Of a DNA stretch of 64,000 nt, positions 23,082 through 32,146 are shown one piece after another. This DNA is from Actinoplanes subtropicus (GTDB taxonomy: Bacteria; Actinomycetota; Actinomycetes; Mycobacteriales; Micromonosporaceae): positions 68,750 through 132,749 of the forward strand of contig NZ_JOJL01000012.1 in NCBI RefSeq assembly GCF_000721705.1. Direction: 5' to 3'. Position 1 is the stretch's first letter, and each line of letters starts with the position of its first letter. Position numbers and translations under genes: made by a program. A model generated the notes under the pieces. It saw only the letters and a program-made list of their open reading frames with translations. It was not told the origin of the DNA and searched no databases.

Positions 23082-25703
23082 GTGACCAGCGCAGACAGCG
23101 GCGCGCCACGTCCGAAGTGGCGCAGTCGCGGCTACCTCGTCACGATGGGGACCGTCCTCGTGCTCGCGGGTGGGCTCGGGCTCACCGCGTTCGGGCTCGG
23201 CTCGGCCGATCAGGCGGTGGCCAGTTTCGACTCGGCGTCGTGGGTGTTCAGCCGGTCCAAGTCGGAGGTCGCCCGGATCAACGGGGTGACCGCCAAGGTG
23301 GACACCCGGGTGACCGTGCCCGACGCGCGCGGGCACCAGCTCGAGGTCAGCCAGACCGACCGGTTCGTGATCCTGCGGGACGTGACCACCGGGCGGATCG
23401 GGTCGATGGATCTCACCACGCTCAAGCAGTTCTGGAGCGACTCCACCGCGAGCCCGGGGCTGGGCGTCCAGGTCGCCCTCGATGACGATGCCGCCTTCGT
23501 CGTCGACTCGGTACAGGGCAAGGTGCAGCAGATCGACCCGCGCACGCTCGGGCCGCTCGGGCCGGAGCTGCGGTTCCCGCCGGGCATCACCGGCGGGGTC
23601 TTCGACGGCAAGGGGCGGCTGTGGGTCGCGGCGCCGAGCGAGGGCACGGTCACCGCGATCGCACCGGCGCCGCTGGCGTCCGAAAATTCCCAAGATCAAA
23701 AAGGCCCATCGGTCGTACGTACCGAGGCCGTCGCCGCCGGCAGCCACGACCTCGTGCTCTCCACGCTGGACGACGGCGTCGCGGTGCTGGACAAGACGAC
23801 GGACGTGCTCGCCACGATCCACGGCGACGCCAAGGCGACCAGCGTGACGCTGCCGCTGGCCGGGCCGGGCACGATGCCGGCGCACACCGACGGGCGCTCG
23901 GTGCCGGTCACCGTCACCGACTCGCGGCACGTCTACGTGGTCGGCGACCAGGGCATGCGGGCCGACTTCACGGTCCCCGGCAGCGGCCCCGACCTGCAGG
24001 CGGCCGTGGCCTGGCAGGGCTTCTTCTACGTGGCCGACGCGGCCGGCCAGGCGGTCCACGTCTTCGACTCGGCCGGCAAGGCGCAGCCGGACATCCCGTT
24101 CAAGAAACCGGGCGGCCCGCTGGAGCTCGAGGTCCGCGAGGGTTACCTGTTCATCAACGCGCCCGGCGCGCCGACCGCCCGGGTGGTCGACGACGCGCAC
24201 CACGTGCGCACGGTCGACAAGTACGCCGACGACGTGCTCGGCGGCGACCCGCCGAAGACGCCGCTGGAGCAGCCCCCGCCCCCGCCGAAACCGCCGAAGC
24301 CGGTCGTGGCCAAGCCGGGCGCGCCGCGGAACGTGCGGGCGGCGGCCGGCAACGCCGAGGCCCGGGTGACCTGGCAGGCGGCGGCCGACAACGGTGCGGC
24401 CATCACGCGCTACGTGGTGCAGGGCGCGGGCAGGACCTTCCAGGTGGGCGCCGATCAGCGGTCGCTGACCGTGCCCAGCCTGGTCAACGGACAGACCTAT
24501 CAATTCACGGTGTACGCCGTGAACAAGAAGGGCGACGGCCCGCCCCGTACGAGCAACAGTGTGAAGCCGACGGCCGAGGTGCCGGACGCGCCGACCGCGG
24601 TCACCGCGGAGGCGAAACCGGACGGCACGGTCGTGGTGAGCTGGCCGCCGGCCAACGGGCAGGGGCTGGCGATCACGCGGTACACGGTGACGGCGATCTC
24701 CGAGGGCGGCAGCGCGCCGGTCGGCGACTCGGCCGCGCCCGCGCTGACCATTCCGGCCGGCCAGCTCGCGTACGGCAAGCAGTACGCGTTCACCGTGGTC
24801 GCGGTCAACGAGCGGGGCGCCGGGTCGAAGGCGTCGCCGGTCAGCGCGAGCGTGGTGCCGTACACGACGCCGGGCGCGCCGGCGAACGTCTCGGCGGCCA
24901 CCGCCGGCGACCAGGCCGGCGCGATTCAGGTCAGCTGGCAGGCCCCGGCCGACAACGGGCGGGCGATCACCAAGTACGTGGTGACCGCAGGCGGCAAGTC
25001 GACCGACGTCACCGACGGCACGGCGGCGACGCTGACCGGCTTCGAGAACGGCGCGACCGTCGCGGTCGAGGTGCGCGCGGTCAACGACGCCGGCCCGGGC
25101 AACCCGGGCACGGCGACGGCCAGGACACTCTCGGCGCCGCGGGTGACGATCACCGGGGTCAATCCGGCCACCACCTCCGCGACCGTGTCGTTCACGGTGG
25201 ACGCGGGCGGCGGCACGGCGAGTTGCTCGCTGGCCGCGTCGGGCGCCGGGTCGGCCTCGGGCAGCTGCGGGTCGCTTACCGTGAGCAAGCTGACCGCCGG
25301 TACCGAGTACACCTTCACCGTGACGGCCAAGAACGCGGCCGGCACCGCCACCGCCACCAGCAAGAAGACGACCGACCACCTGTCCGGCACGGCGACCTGC
25401 AACGACGGCCAGAACGGCGACACCGCGACCTATTGCGACTCCGATGTCGCCGGCCGGAACGGCAACGAGATCTTCAGCATCACCAAGCAGGAGGACAGCA
25501 AGCAGGTCGGCTGGGCCAAGCCGGGCACCCGGCTGGAGGCGTACTGCAAGAAGGCCGGCGACGAGGTGTTCGCGTACATCTACAACAACGGCAAGCGCAG
25601 CACCTGGTGGGTCCAGGTCAACTACAGCGGCAAGAACTACATCCCGTGGGCGTGGCTGAACCTCGACAGCGGCGACGACATCAACGACCTTCCGACCTGC
25701 TGA
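23082..25703 (+). CDS. Membrane-anchored beta-propeller and fibronectin type III protein
   Basis: An 873-residue surface protein. One N-terminal membrane segment (YLVTMGTVLVLAGGLGLTAF) anchors an extracellular portion with propeller-like repeats to about residue 385. A PPPPPKPPKP linker and four FN3 domains follow, starting near residues 410, 500, 596 and 684. A Cys-containing C-terminal domain of ~100 residues has four Cys in its body and ends in DLPTC. GTG at 23082 is chosen for its position after GGGAGAGG and directly before the membrane segment. It heads the operon with MoxR, DUF58 and the transglutaminase-like gene, an arrangement common in actinobacteria and probably concerned with assembling envelope protein complexes. 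Confidence 0.85.
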   Translation: MTSADSGAPRPKWRSRGYLVTMGTVLVLAGGLGLTAFGLGSADQAVASFDSASWVFSRSKSEVARINGVTAKVDTRVTVPDARGHQLEVSQTDRFVILRDVTTGRIGSMDLTTLKQFWSDSTASPGLGVQVALDDDAAFVVDSVQGKVQQIDPRTLGPLGPELRFPPGITGGVFDGKGRLWVAAPSEGTVTAIAPAPLASENSQDQKGPSVVRTEAVAAGSHDLVLSTLDDGVAVLDKTTDVLATIHGDAKATSVTLPLAGPGTMPAHTDGRSVPVTVTDSRHVYVVGDQGMRADFTVPGSGPDLQAAVAWQGFFYVADAAGQAVHVFDSAGKAQPDIPFKKPGGPLELEVREGYLFINAPGAPTARVVDDAHHVRTVDKYADDVLGGDPPKTPLEQPPPPPKPPKPVVAKPGAPRNVRAAAGNAEARVTWQAAADNGAAITRYVVQGAGRTFQVGADQRSLTVPSLVNGQTYQFTVYAVNKKGDGPPRTSNSVKPTAEVPDAPTAVTAEAKPDGTVVVSWPPANGQGLAITRYTVTAISEGGSAPVGDSAAPALTIPAGQLAYGKQYAFTVVAVNERGAGSKASPVSASVVPYTTPGAPANVSAATAGDQAGAIQVSWQAPADNGRAITKYVVTAGGKSTDVTDGTAATLTGFENGATVAVEVRAVNDAGPGNPGTATARTLSAPRVTITGVNPATTSATVSFTVDAGGGTASCSLAASGAGSASGSCGSLTVSKLTAGTEYTFTVTAKNAAGTATATSKKTTDHLSGTATCNDGQNGDTATYCDSDVAGRNGNEIFSITKQEDSKQVGWAKPGTRLEAYCKKAGDEVFAYIYNNGKRSTWWVQVNYSGKNYIPWAWLNLDSGDDINDLPTC

Positions 25704-25715
25704 GGACCGGCTCCC

Positions 25716-26708
25716 GTGCACACCGAACCCCTCCCGCCGCAGCACATCCAGGGCTTCGCCCAGGTCGCGGCGCAGCTCGCCGACCGGATCGGCTCGGTCG
25801 TGCTGGGCAAGCCGGAGGTGGTGCGGCTCGCGCTCACCGCGCTGTTCGCGCAGGGGCACGTCCTGCTCGAGGACGTGCCCGGCGTGGGCAAGACGACGCT
25901 GGCCCGGGCGCTCGCCGCGTCCGTCCAGGGCCAGTGGCGGCGCATCCAGTTCACGCCCGACCTGCTGCCCTCGGACGTGTCCGGGGTGACCATCTTCAAC
26001 CAGGCGAGCCGCGGCTTCGAGTTCCACCCGGGCCCGGTCTTCGCCAACATCGTGATCGCCGACGAGATCAACCGGGCCTCGCCGAAGACCCAGTCGGCGC
26101 TGCTGGAGGTGATGGAGGAGCGGCGGGTCACGGTGGACGGCGTGCCGCACCCGGTGCCGCAGCCGTTCCTGGTGGTGGCGACTCAGAACCCGGTCGAGAT
26201 GGACGGCACCTACCGGCTGCCCGAGGCGCAGCTCGACCGGTTCCTGGTGAAGCTGTCGGTCGGCTACCCGAGCGAGGAGGTGGAGATCGAGGTCCTGCGC
26301 GGCGCCGCGATGCGCTCGCCGGACGCGCTCGAGCCGGTCACCGACACGGCGACGGTCGGCGAGATGGTGCGGATGGCGATGCACGTGCACATCGCCGACC
26401 CCCTCTACGGGTACGCCGTGCGCCTGGCCGCGGCGACCAGAAACCATCCGCAGGTACGGGTGGGGGTCAGCCCCCGCGGGGTGATCGCGCTGACCCGGGC
26501 GGCGTGCGCGTTCGCGCTGATCCATGGGCGCGGGTATGTGCTGCCGGAAGACTTGAAGGCGCTGATCGGGCCGGTCTTCGCGCATCGGGTGCTGCTGTCG
26601 GCGGACGCGCAGCTGCGCGGGGTCACGGCGGCCGAGGTGCTCGACGACGCGGTCCGGTCGGTGCCGGTGCCCCTGCCGGACGGCCAACACGTCCCGGCCG
26701 GGGCGTGA
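25716..26708 (+). CDS. MoxR-type AAA+ ATPase
   Basis: A 330-residue chaperone-like ATPase. Walker A is EDVPGVGKTTLARALA, Walker B and sensor region are ANIVIADEINRASPKTQSALL, and sensor 1 lies in LVVATQNPVEMDGTYRLPEAQ. The C-terminal lid contains VGVSPRGVIALTRAACAFA with the sensor-2 Arg. MoxR proteins act with DUF58 (VWA-like) partners to activate or insert metal centres in client complexes. GTG at 25716 follows the FN3 gene by 12 bp, and the stop overlaps the DUF58 start (GTGA), so the set is one operon. Confidence 0.92.
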   Translation: MHTEPLPPQHIQGFAQVAAQLADRIGSVVLGKPEVVRLALTALFAQGHVLLEDVPGVGKTTLARALAASVQGQWRRIQFTPDLLPSDVSGVTIFNQASRGFEFHPGPVFANIVIADEINRASPKTQSALLEVMEERRVTVDGVPHPVPQPFLVVATQNPVEMDGTYRLPEAQLDRFLVKLSVGYPSEEVEIEVLRGAAMRSPDALEPVTDTATVGEMVRMAMHVHIADPLYGYAVRLAAATRNHPQVRVGVSPRGVIALTRAACAFALIHGRGYVLPEDLKALIGPVFAHRVLLSADAQLRGVTAAEVLDDAVRSVPVPLPDGQHVPAGA

Positions 26709-27967
26709 CCTCGCTCGAAGGCGACCCGTCCGGGGCCGCCGCTCCACCTCCCGGCACTCGGCCGGGAGTATCCGCCGAACCGCCGCGGCCGGTTGGCAGC
26801 GCTCCGCCGCCCGGCCGCGGCCCGGCGCGAAGGGGTGGCATCACCGCCCGCGGGGCGGGCCTGCTGGTCGGCGCGGTATGGCTGCTCTTCATCGGGTTCC
26901 GGTTCGGGTATCCGGATCTGGCGTTGCTGGGGGCGGTCGCGGTGGTCGCGTTCGGGTGCGGGGTGGTCTTCGCGCTGTGGCGGCCCCGATTGGGCGTCGA
27001 CCGGGTGGCCGATCCCGATCGGGTCGCGCGCGGGGAACCCGCCCGGATGACGCTCACCGTTCGTAATACCAGCAGGCTGCGGGCGGCCAACCTGATCGCG
27101 ACCGATCGCTGCGGCGGGCGGAGCGTGCCGGTTCCGCTGCTGCGGCTGCGGCCGGGCCGGGACACCACCGTGGACTATCCGGTGCCGACCAGCCGCCGCG
27201 GCGTGGTGCCGATCGGGCCGTTGCGGGTCACCCGCGGCGATCCGCTTGCGCTGATCACGCTTTCCCGGACGTACGGTGGGACCGCGGCGGTCTGGGTGCA
27301 CCCGCGCATCCATCTGCTGCGCGCGGTGCCGGCCGGCATCTCCCGCAGCCTGGACGGGCGTATCGACAAGGTGCCGCACGGGACGATCACGTTCGACTCG
27401 CTGCGGGAGTACGTGGTCGGCGACGAGCTGCGCCGGGTCCACTGGCGCAGCTCGGCCAAGGTCGGCGAGCTGATGGTGCGCGAACAGCTGGACACCTCGG
27501 AGCCGACGATCGTGGTGCTGCTCGACGACCGGGCGGTCGCCCACCCGGAGGTGCGGGACGGGGTGGCCGACTCGTTCGAGGCGGCGTGCGAGGCGGCGGC
27601 GTCGATCGTGGCGGCGGCGGTGCGCGAGGACCTGCCGGTCGGCCTGCACCTGGTGACCACGGTGGCGACCGGCCCCTATCTGGACGTGCTGACCGAGGCG
27701 ACGCTGCGCGAGGGCGACCTGGCGGCGACGCTGCGGCGGCTGCGGGCGCAGCGGCTCGGCGACACGCTCGTGTTCCTGACCGGCCCGGGCGGGCGCGCCG
27801 ATCTCGGGGCGGTGAGCGGGTTGCGGGGGCCGTACCCGGTGGTGCTGGCGGGGCTGTTCGGCGACCGGGACGCGGCTCCGGTCTCCTCCGGCGACGGCCT
27901 GATCGTGATCGAGACGGAGACCGGCGAGGAGTTCGCGGCGGCCTGGGACGGGGTCCGCGGATGGTGA
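26705..27967 (+). CDS. DUF58 membrane protein, MoxR partner
   Basis: A 420-residue protein. After a Pro-rich N-terminus come two adjacent membrane segments (LLVGAVWLLFIGFRFGYPDL and LLGAVAVVAFGCGVVFALW), a beta-rich middle region (MTLTVRNTSRLRAANLIATD), and the DUF58 signature FDSLREYVVGDELRRVHWRS. A VWA-like C-terminal domain contains IVVLLDDRAVA. GTG at 26705 overlaps the MoxR stop by four bases. It probably relays MoxR activity to the membrane-bound client. The 3' end lies inside a perfect 20-base tandem duplication shared with the next start. Confidence 0.9.
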   Translation: MTSLEGDPSGAAAPPPGTRPGVSAEPPRPVGSAPPPGRGPARRGGITARGAGLLVGAVWLLFIGFRFGYPDLALLGAVAVVAFGCGVVFALWRPRLGVDRVADPDRVARGEPARMTLTVRNTSRLRAANLIATDRCGGRSVPVPLLRLRPGRDTTVDYPVPTSRRGVVPIGPLRVTRGDPLALITLSRTYGGTAAVWVHPRIHLLRAVPAGISRSLDGRIDKVPHGTITFDSLREYVVGDELRRVHWRSSAKVGELMVREQLDTSEPTIVVLLDDRAVAHPEVRDGVADSFEAACEAAASIVAAAVREDLPVGLHLVTTVATGPYLDVLTEATLREGDLAATLRRLRAQRLGDTLVFLTGPGGRADLGAVSGLRGPYPVVLAGLFGDRDAAPVSSGDGLIVIETETGEEFAAAWDGVRGW

Positions 27968-27990
27968 CCGGGGTCCGCGGATGGTGACCG
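27951..27990. repeat. Perfect 20-bp tandem duplication over a gene junction
   Basis: The unit GGGTCCGCGGATGGTGACCG occurs at 27951-27970 and again, without a gap, at 27971-27990. It contains the DUF58 stop (TGA 27965-27967) and an ATG in each copy. The first ATG (27961) opens only an 8-codon frame that ends at 27985-27987 on top of the second ATG (27981), the true start of the next gene. Before duplication, stop and start overlapped. Confidence 0.9.
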
Positions 27991-30329
27991 TGGCGCCCGA
28001 AGCTTCCCACCAGACCGCGACGACCGGTGGACCGGGGAGGGGCGCGCGGCGGGCGGGCTGGGTGCGGGCTGTCGTCGTGGGGGCTGCGCTGGCGGGGATG
28101 ATCTCCCTGACCGGGGTCGTGCTCGGGAGCATCTACGCGGACTCGCTGCTCGTCCGCCTGGTCGCCGGCGCCGCGGTCGGGTCCGTCGGGCTGGGGGTGG
28201 CGGCGCGGCGGCTGCCCAACTGGACGGTGGCGCCGCTGTCGGCGGGGCTGCTCGCGGCGTACACCCTCTTCTGTTTGTGGTTGACGGCCGGGCGCGCGGA
28301 CGTGGCCGGGCCCCTCACGCAGATCGCGCGGGATTCGCTGGTGAACGGGATTCCGCGGCTGCTGACCGCGATGATCCCGGTGGAGCCGGCGCCGGACACG
28401 GTGGTGGTGCCGGTGATCGCGGCCTGGGTGGCGGGGCTGGCCGGGGCCGAGGTGGCGGTGCGCGCGCGGCGGGTGCTGCTGGGGCTGGTGCCGGCGGTGG
28501 CGCTCTACGCGGGGGCGCTGTATGTGGTCGGTCCCAATGCGAAAGCGGCCGGGTGGACGACGCTCGCCTTCGCCGGGCTGGCGATCGCGGCGCTGGCGAC
28601 GAGCGCGCGTCCGGCGAACGCCGGAGGGCCAGGGAGCGCGGGAGACCTGCCGCGGCCGGAATTGCCGGCCAGGGTGCGGGCGAGGGCAATCGCCGGTGCG
28701 GCGGCCGGGCTGGTCGCGGTGCTCGCGCTGGGAGCGGCGGTCGGGCCGTGGGTCGGCGGTCGGGTGTCCAGCACGCCGGTCGATCCGCGACGATACGTGC
28801 AGCCGCCACAGGTGGACAGCCTCGACGAGAGCCCGCTCAACCGGATCTCGGGATGGGCGCTCAGCCCGCAGCAGCGACTGCTCGAGGTGTCCCCAGCGGC
28901 CGGGCTCGCACCGGGCGAAAGCAGAGCCAAGACCGTGCGGCTCAGGCTGGCGGTGCTGCCCGACTACGACGGGATCACGTGGCGGGTCGGGGCGACCTAC
29001 CGCAACGCCGGACGGGTGCTCCCGGAGCCGGCGAAACTCGCCGACGCGACGACCGCCGAGGTCCGCCAGCGGATCACCATCGACGGGCTGACCGGGCGGC
29101 TGCTGCCGGTCCTGCCGACGCCCACCGAGATCACCGGGGCGCGGGTGGCCTTCGACGCGGCGACCGGGACGCTGATCCGGCCCGAACAGCTGTCCACTGG
29201 CCTGCGCTACGACGTGGTGTCCCAGGTGCAGACGCCCGATCTCAACCTGCTGCCCACCGCCGACGTGCCGGCCGGCGACGCGGTGGCCCGGTTCCTCGCC
29301 GTCGGGCCGGAGGGGCCCGAGCAGCTCCAGATCAAGCGGCTCGCCGACCAGCTCGCCGAGGGGAACGGCGCGGCGTTCGACCGGGCGACGGCGATCCAGG
29401 ACTTCCTCGCCGAGCACTATCGGAAGGTCGCCGACGCGCCGAGCGGCCACGCGTACCCCAATCTGGCCTTTTTCCTCTTCGGACGCCGGGACCAGGGCGG
29501 GCAGCGGGGGACGTCGGAGCAGTTCGCGGCGTCGTTCGCGGTGCTGGCGCGGCTGACCGGGCTGCCGAGCCGGGTGGTGGTCGGCTTCGACGCGCCGGCG
29601 AGCGGTGGCGCGGTCACCGCGGGGGACGCGATCGCCTGGCCGGAGGTGCTGTTCGACGGGCTGGGGTGGGTGCCGTTCGACCCGATGCCGAAGAGCAAGA
29701 ATCCGCGCCCGGTCGAGGAGGACTTCACCCCGAAGCCGACCAAGCCGCCGACCCCGCCGTCCGAGCCGCCCACCTCGGCCGACCTGTCGTCCTCGTCGCC
29801 GCCGCCGGCCGCCCTGGCCACCGCCCCCGGCGGTGGGCCCGGCCCGGTGATCGTCGCGAGCGGCGCCTCGGGCTCGGTGGTGCTCCTGCTGGTGGTGACC
29901 GCGTGCACGCTGGTCACGATGCGCCGCTCGCTGCGCCGCCGGCGGCTGACCGCGGGCACGCCGGACGATCGGATCGCCGGTGCCTGGGCCGAGCTGAGCG
30001 ATGCCTTGCGCTTGGCGGGCCGCCCGATGCCGTCGCACCTTGCGGCTACTGAGGCGGCCGCGTACGCGAAGGAACCCGGCCCGCCCCTCCGCCGGGCGAC
30101 GCCCCCGGACGGCGGCCCGGCGGGTGCCGAGCTGCCGCCCCTCGACGACCTGGTCGAGGGGATCAACGCGGTCGGGTTCGCGCCGGGCGCCGCCGACGAG
30201 TCACAGGCGGATCGGGCGGGGCGTCAGGTCGTCGCCTACGCCACCGCGCTGCGCGCCCGCCGGTCGTGGTGGCGCCGGATGTGGTGGAGCCTGCGGCCGG
30301 GTCCGCTCCGCTGGCGCCGTGGCACATAG
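27981..30329 (+). CDS. Transglutaminase-like (TgpA-type) membrane protein lacking catalytic Cys and His
   Basis: A 782-residue protein of the TgpA layout. Several N-terminal membrane helices span residues 28 to ~270 (VVVGAALAGMISLTGVVLG, VVVPVIAAWVAGLAGAEVAV), then a periplasmic DUF3488-like region and a transglutaminase core at about 440-575. A Pro-rich linker leads to a last helix (VVLLLVVTACTLVTM) and a cytoplasmic DUF4129-like tail. In active members the core reads GTCEQFA and DAHAWPEV; here it reads GTSEQFA (Ser512) and DAIAWPEV (Ile551), while the Asp in VPFDPMP (567) remains. Both nucleophile and base are therefore lost, so it is probably a structural or regulatory pseudoenzyme. It is fourth in the MoxR operon. 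Confidence 0.88.
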   Translation: MVTVAPEASHQTATTGGPGRGARRAGWVRAVVVGAALAGMISLTGVVLGSIYADSLLVRLVAGAAVGSVGLGVAARRLPNWTVAPLSAGLLAAYTLFCLWLTAGRADVAGPLTQIARDSLVNGIPRLLTAMIPVEPAPDTVVVPVIAAWVAGLAGAEVAVRARRVLLGLVPAVALYAGALYVVGPNAKAAGWTTLAFAGLAIAALATSARPANAGGPGSAGDLPRPELPARVRARAIAGAAAGLVAVLALGAAVGPWVGGRVSSTPVDPRRYVQPPQVDSLDESPLNRISGWALSPQQRLLEVSPAAGLAPGESRAKTVRLRLAVLPDYDGITWRVGATYRNAGRVLPEPAKLADATTAEVRQRITIDGLTGRLLPVLPTPTEITGARVAFDAATGTLIRPEQLSTGLRYDVVSQVQTPDLNLLPTADVPAGDAVARFLAVGPEGPEQLQIKRLADQLAEGNGAAFDRATAIQDFLAEHYRKVADAPSGHAYPNLAFFLFGRRDQGGQRGTSEQFAASFAVLARLTGLPSRVVVGFDAPASGGAVTAGDAIAWPEVLFDGLGWVPFDPMPKSKNPRPVEEDFTPKPTKPPTPPSEPPTSADLSSSSPPPAALATAPGGGPGPVIVASGASGSVVLLLVVTACTLVTMRRSLRRRRLTAGTPDDRIAGAWAELSDALRLAGRPMPSHLAATEAAAYAKEPGPPLRRATPPDGGPAGAELPPLDDLVEGINAVGFAPGAADESQADRAGRQVVAYATALRARRSWWRRMWWSLRPGPLRWRRGT

Positions 30330-30336
30330 GAGCACG

Positions 30337-31428
30337 GTGTCGGATCCTTGGCAGCCCGACTTGCCCCGGCCCGACATCATCGTTGGTGACCGGCGACGAA
30401 CGGTGGAGGACGTGAGCCGACACGAACGACCGGGGCCCGAGCGCGACCTCGACGACCGATCCGCAACCCGCGTCCCGGCTCCCGCGCGGCCGGTCGCGGC
30501 CGGCCGCAACGCCGACATCCTGAGCCTGCAGAGCAGCGCCGGCAACCGTGCCGTGGCGCGTATGCTCGCCACCGACCACGACGCGGCCGACGGCGGCACC
30601 GGCGGCACCACCCGCCGGGCGGCGGTCCCGAGCGCGCCGATCCGCCTGTCGGCCACCATCCGCCGAGCCGACCACGATGCCGAACCCGGCGCCGACCAGA
30701 CCGGGGTGCTCGACCCGAACGCGGTGACCGCCACGCTGCTCGGCGTCGCCGCGCCCGCCCCCGAGGCGGCCGAGGGCCAGACGGTGCGGCTGCCCGACAT
30801 CGTGGTGCCGCAGGGCACCGTGGTCGACACCGACGCGGTCGGCGGCGCGGTCGCCTACAACGGCACCGTCACGCAGTCCGGCGCGGTCGACCCGTTCGGC
30901 GCCACCTCCTGGGCCACCTTCACCCTCACCGGCATCACCGTCACCCCCAACCCCGGCGTGTTCACGGTGGCCGCCACCCTCGACAACCCGATCACGTTCA
31001 ACGTCGCCTCCGGCGGCCGCGCCGACATCCCCTCCGAGACCGCCGGGGCACTCACCAACGCCAACTGGGCGACCGCCGCGAGCGACCTCACCCCGGACAT
31101 GACCGACCTCGGCGGCCGGCCGCCCCGCACCCAGTTCTGGGCGCAGGACCTGACGATCCGGCACGAGCGCTTCCACGCCGTCGAGCGGCAGGGCCACGGC
31201 CGGTCCGGCACCGCGGCCGCGCAGGCGTGGCTCACGGCGCAGAACGCGGGCAGCGTCGCTGACATACAGGCACTGCTCGCCCAGGTTCCCGGCAAGGTGA
31301 TCGCGTTCTCCCAGGCGGCCATGCCGTACCCGGCCAAGGAGGAGCGGGCGTACGGTGACGGTGCACCCGCGTACCGGGCCAGGGCGGACGCGATCCGGGC
31401 GAAGGGCGCCCACGGCGACTACCCGTAG
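30337..31428 (+). CDS. Putative contractile-injection-system-type cargo with HExxH metalloprotease motif
   Basis: A 363-residue protein. GTG at 30337 follows AGGAG. Residues ~62-77 read LSLQSSAGNRAVARML, the LQ-x-x-AGN-x-AVAR tag found near the N-terminus of proteins associated with extracellular contractile injection systems and of DUF4157 toxins. The middle is beta-rich (ATFTLTGITVTPNPGVFTV). An HExxH zinc-protease motif, RHERFHAVE (H276, E277, H280), is followed by acidic KEERAYGDGAP that might hold a third ligand. There is no signal peptide. It lies 8 bp after the transglutaminase-like gene and 27 bp before a HEAT-repeat gene. The effector role is an inference from the tag; no sheath, tube or baseplate genes are in the window. 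Confidence 0.6.
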   Translation: MSDPWQPDLPRPDIIVGDRRRTVEDVSRHERPGPERDLDDRSATRVPAPARPVAAGRNADILSLQSSAGNRAVARMLATDHDAADGGTGGTTRRAAVPSAPIRLSATIRRADHDAEPGADQTGVLDPNAVTATLLGVAAPAPEAAEGQTVRLPDIVVPQGTVVDTDAVGGAVAYNGTVTQSGAVDPFGATSWATFTLTGITVTPNPGVFTVAATLDNPITFNVASGGRADIPSETAGALTNANWATAASDLTPDMTDLGGRPPRTQFWAQDLTIRHERFHAVERQGHGRSGTAAAQAWLTAQNAGSVADIQALLAQVPGKVIAFSQAAMPYPAKEERAYGDGAPAYRARADAIRAKGAHGDYP

Positions 31429-31454
31429 CGCGCACCCGGTCTGGAGGACCTGAC

Positions 31455-32138
31455 GTGGAACCGCAACGGCTGCCCGACATCCACTTCGAAGCCCCCGTCC
31501 TGGACGTGCCCGATCCGCCGCCCGGCACCCCGTACGCCGAGATCGACGACTTCCACGATGCCGAGCTGCTGCGCGTCAACGGCATCACACCCGACCGCGA
31601 GGGCGTCCTCGACGCGCTGCGCACCCGCGACGGCCTGCTGCGCGCGGCGGCCGCGCACACCGCGGGTCACCTGGGGCTCACCGAGGCCGTCCCGCTGCTC
31701 GAACCGATGCTCGCGAGCGGCGACGAGACCGCGGTGGAGGCGGCGTACGCGCTCACCCGGCTCGGCGACGACCAGGCCGGCCGGCCCGCCCTCGAACGCC
31801 TGGTCCGCGACGGCGGCCCGGTCGACCTGAGCCGGCCGCGGGCCGCCGGCTACCTGGCCCGGCTGGGCGACCGGAGTGGACGTCCCGCGATCGAGGACGG
31901 GCTACGCAGCGACCACGTCCCCATCCGGATGACCGCCGCCCGGCAACTGCACGCGTTCGCCGCGCCCGACCTGTTCCGCGACGCCCTCGCCGACCCCTCC
32001 ACCGACGTCCAGTGGCAGGCCCTGGTGCAACTGCGCCACCTCGAGCTCACCCCGGAAATGCGCGACGTCCTGCGCGATTACGCGCGGACCGCCGCCGACG
32101 ACAACCTCCGGCGGATCGCCCGGGAGCTCGTGGGCTGA
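31455..32138 (+). CDS. HEAT-repeat protein, possible partner or immunity protein
   Basis: A 227-residue all-helical protein with about five HEAT/PBS-like repeats: LLRAAAAHTAGHLGLTEAVP, ETAVEAAYALTRLGDDQAGR, SRPRAAGYLARLGDRSGRP, IRMTAARQLHAFAAPDLF and DVQWQALVQLRHLELTPEM. GTG at 31455 is preceded by GGAGGA. It is the last gene of the operon, directly after the HExxH protein, so a cognate chaperone or immunity role is possible. HEAT proteins of this size also serve as general scaffolds, and the sequence alone does not decide. Confidence 0.8.
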   Translation: MEPQRLPDIHFEAPVLDVPDPPPGTPYAEIDDFHDAELLRVNGITPDREGVLDALRTRDGLLRAAAAHTAGHLGLTEAVPLLEPMLASGDETAVEAAYALTRLGDDQAGRPALERLVRDGGPVDLSRPRAAGYLARLGDRSGRPAIEDGLRSDHVPIRMTAARQLHAFAAPDLFRDALADPSTDVQWQALVQLRHLELTPEMRDVLRDYARTAADDNLRRIARELVG

Positions 32139-32146
32139 CCGGGCCG

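Noticed and set aside
23025..26747. A 1,240-codon open frame on the minus strand
   Set aside because: It is antisense to the FN3 and MoxR genes, rich in Arg/Gly/His, and has no family match; a GC-bias shadow.
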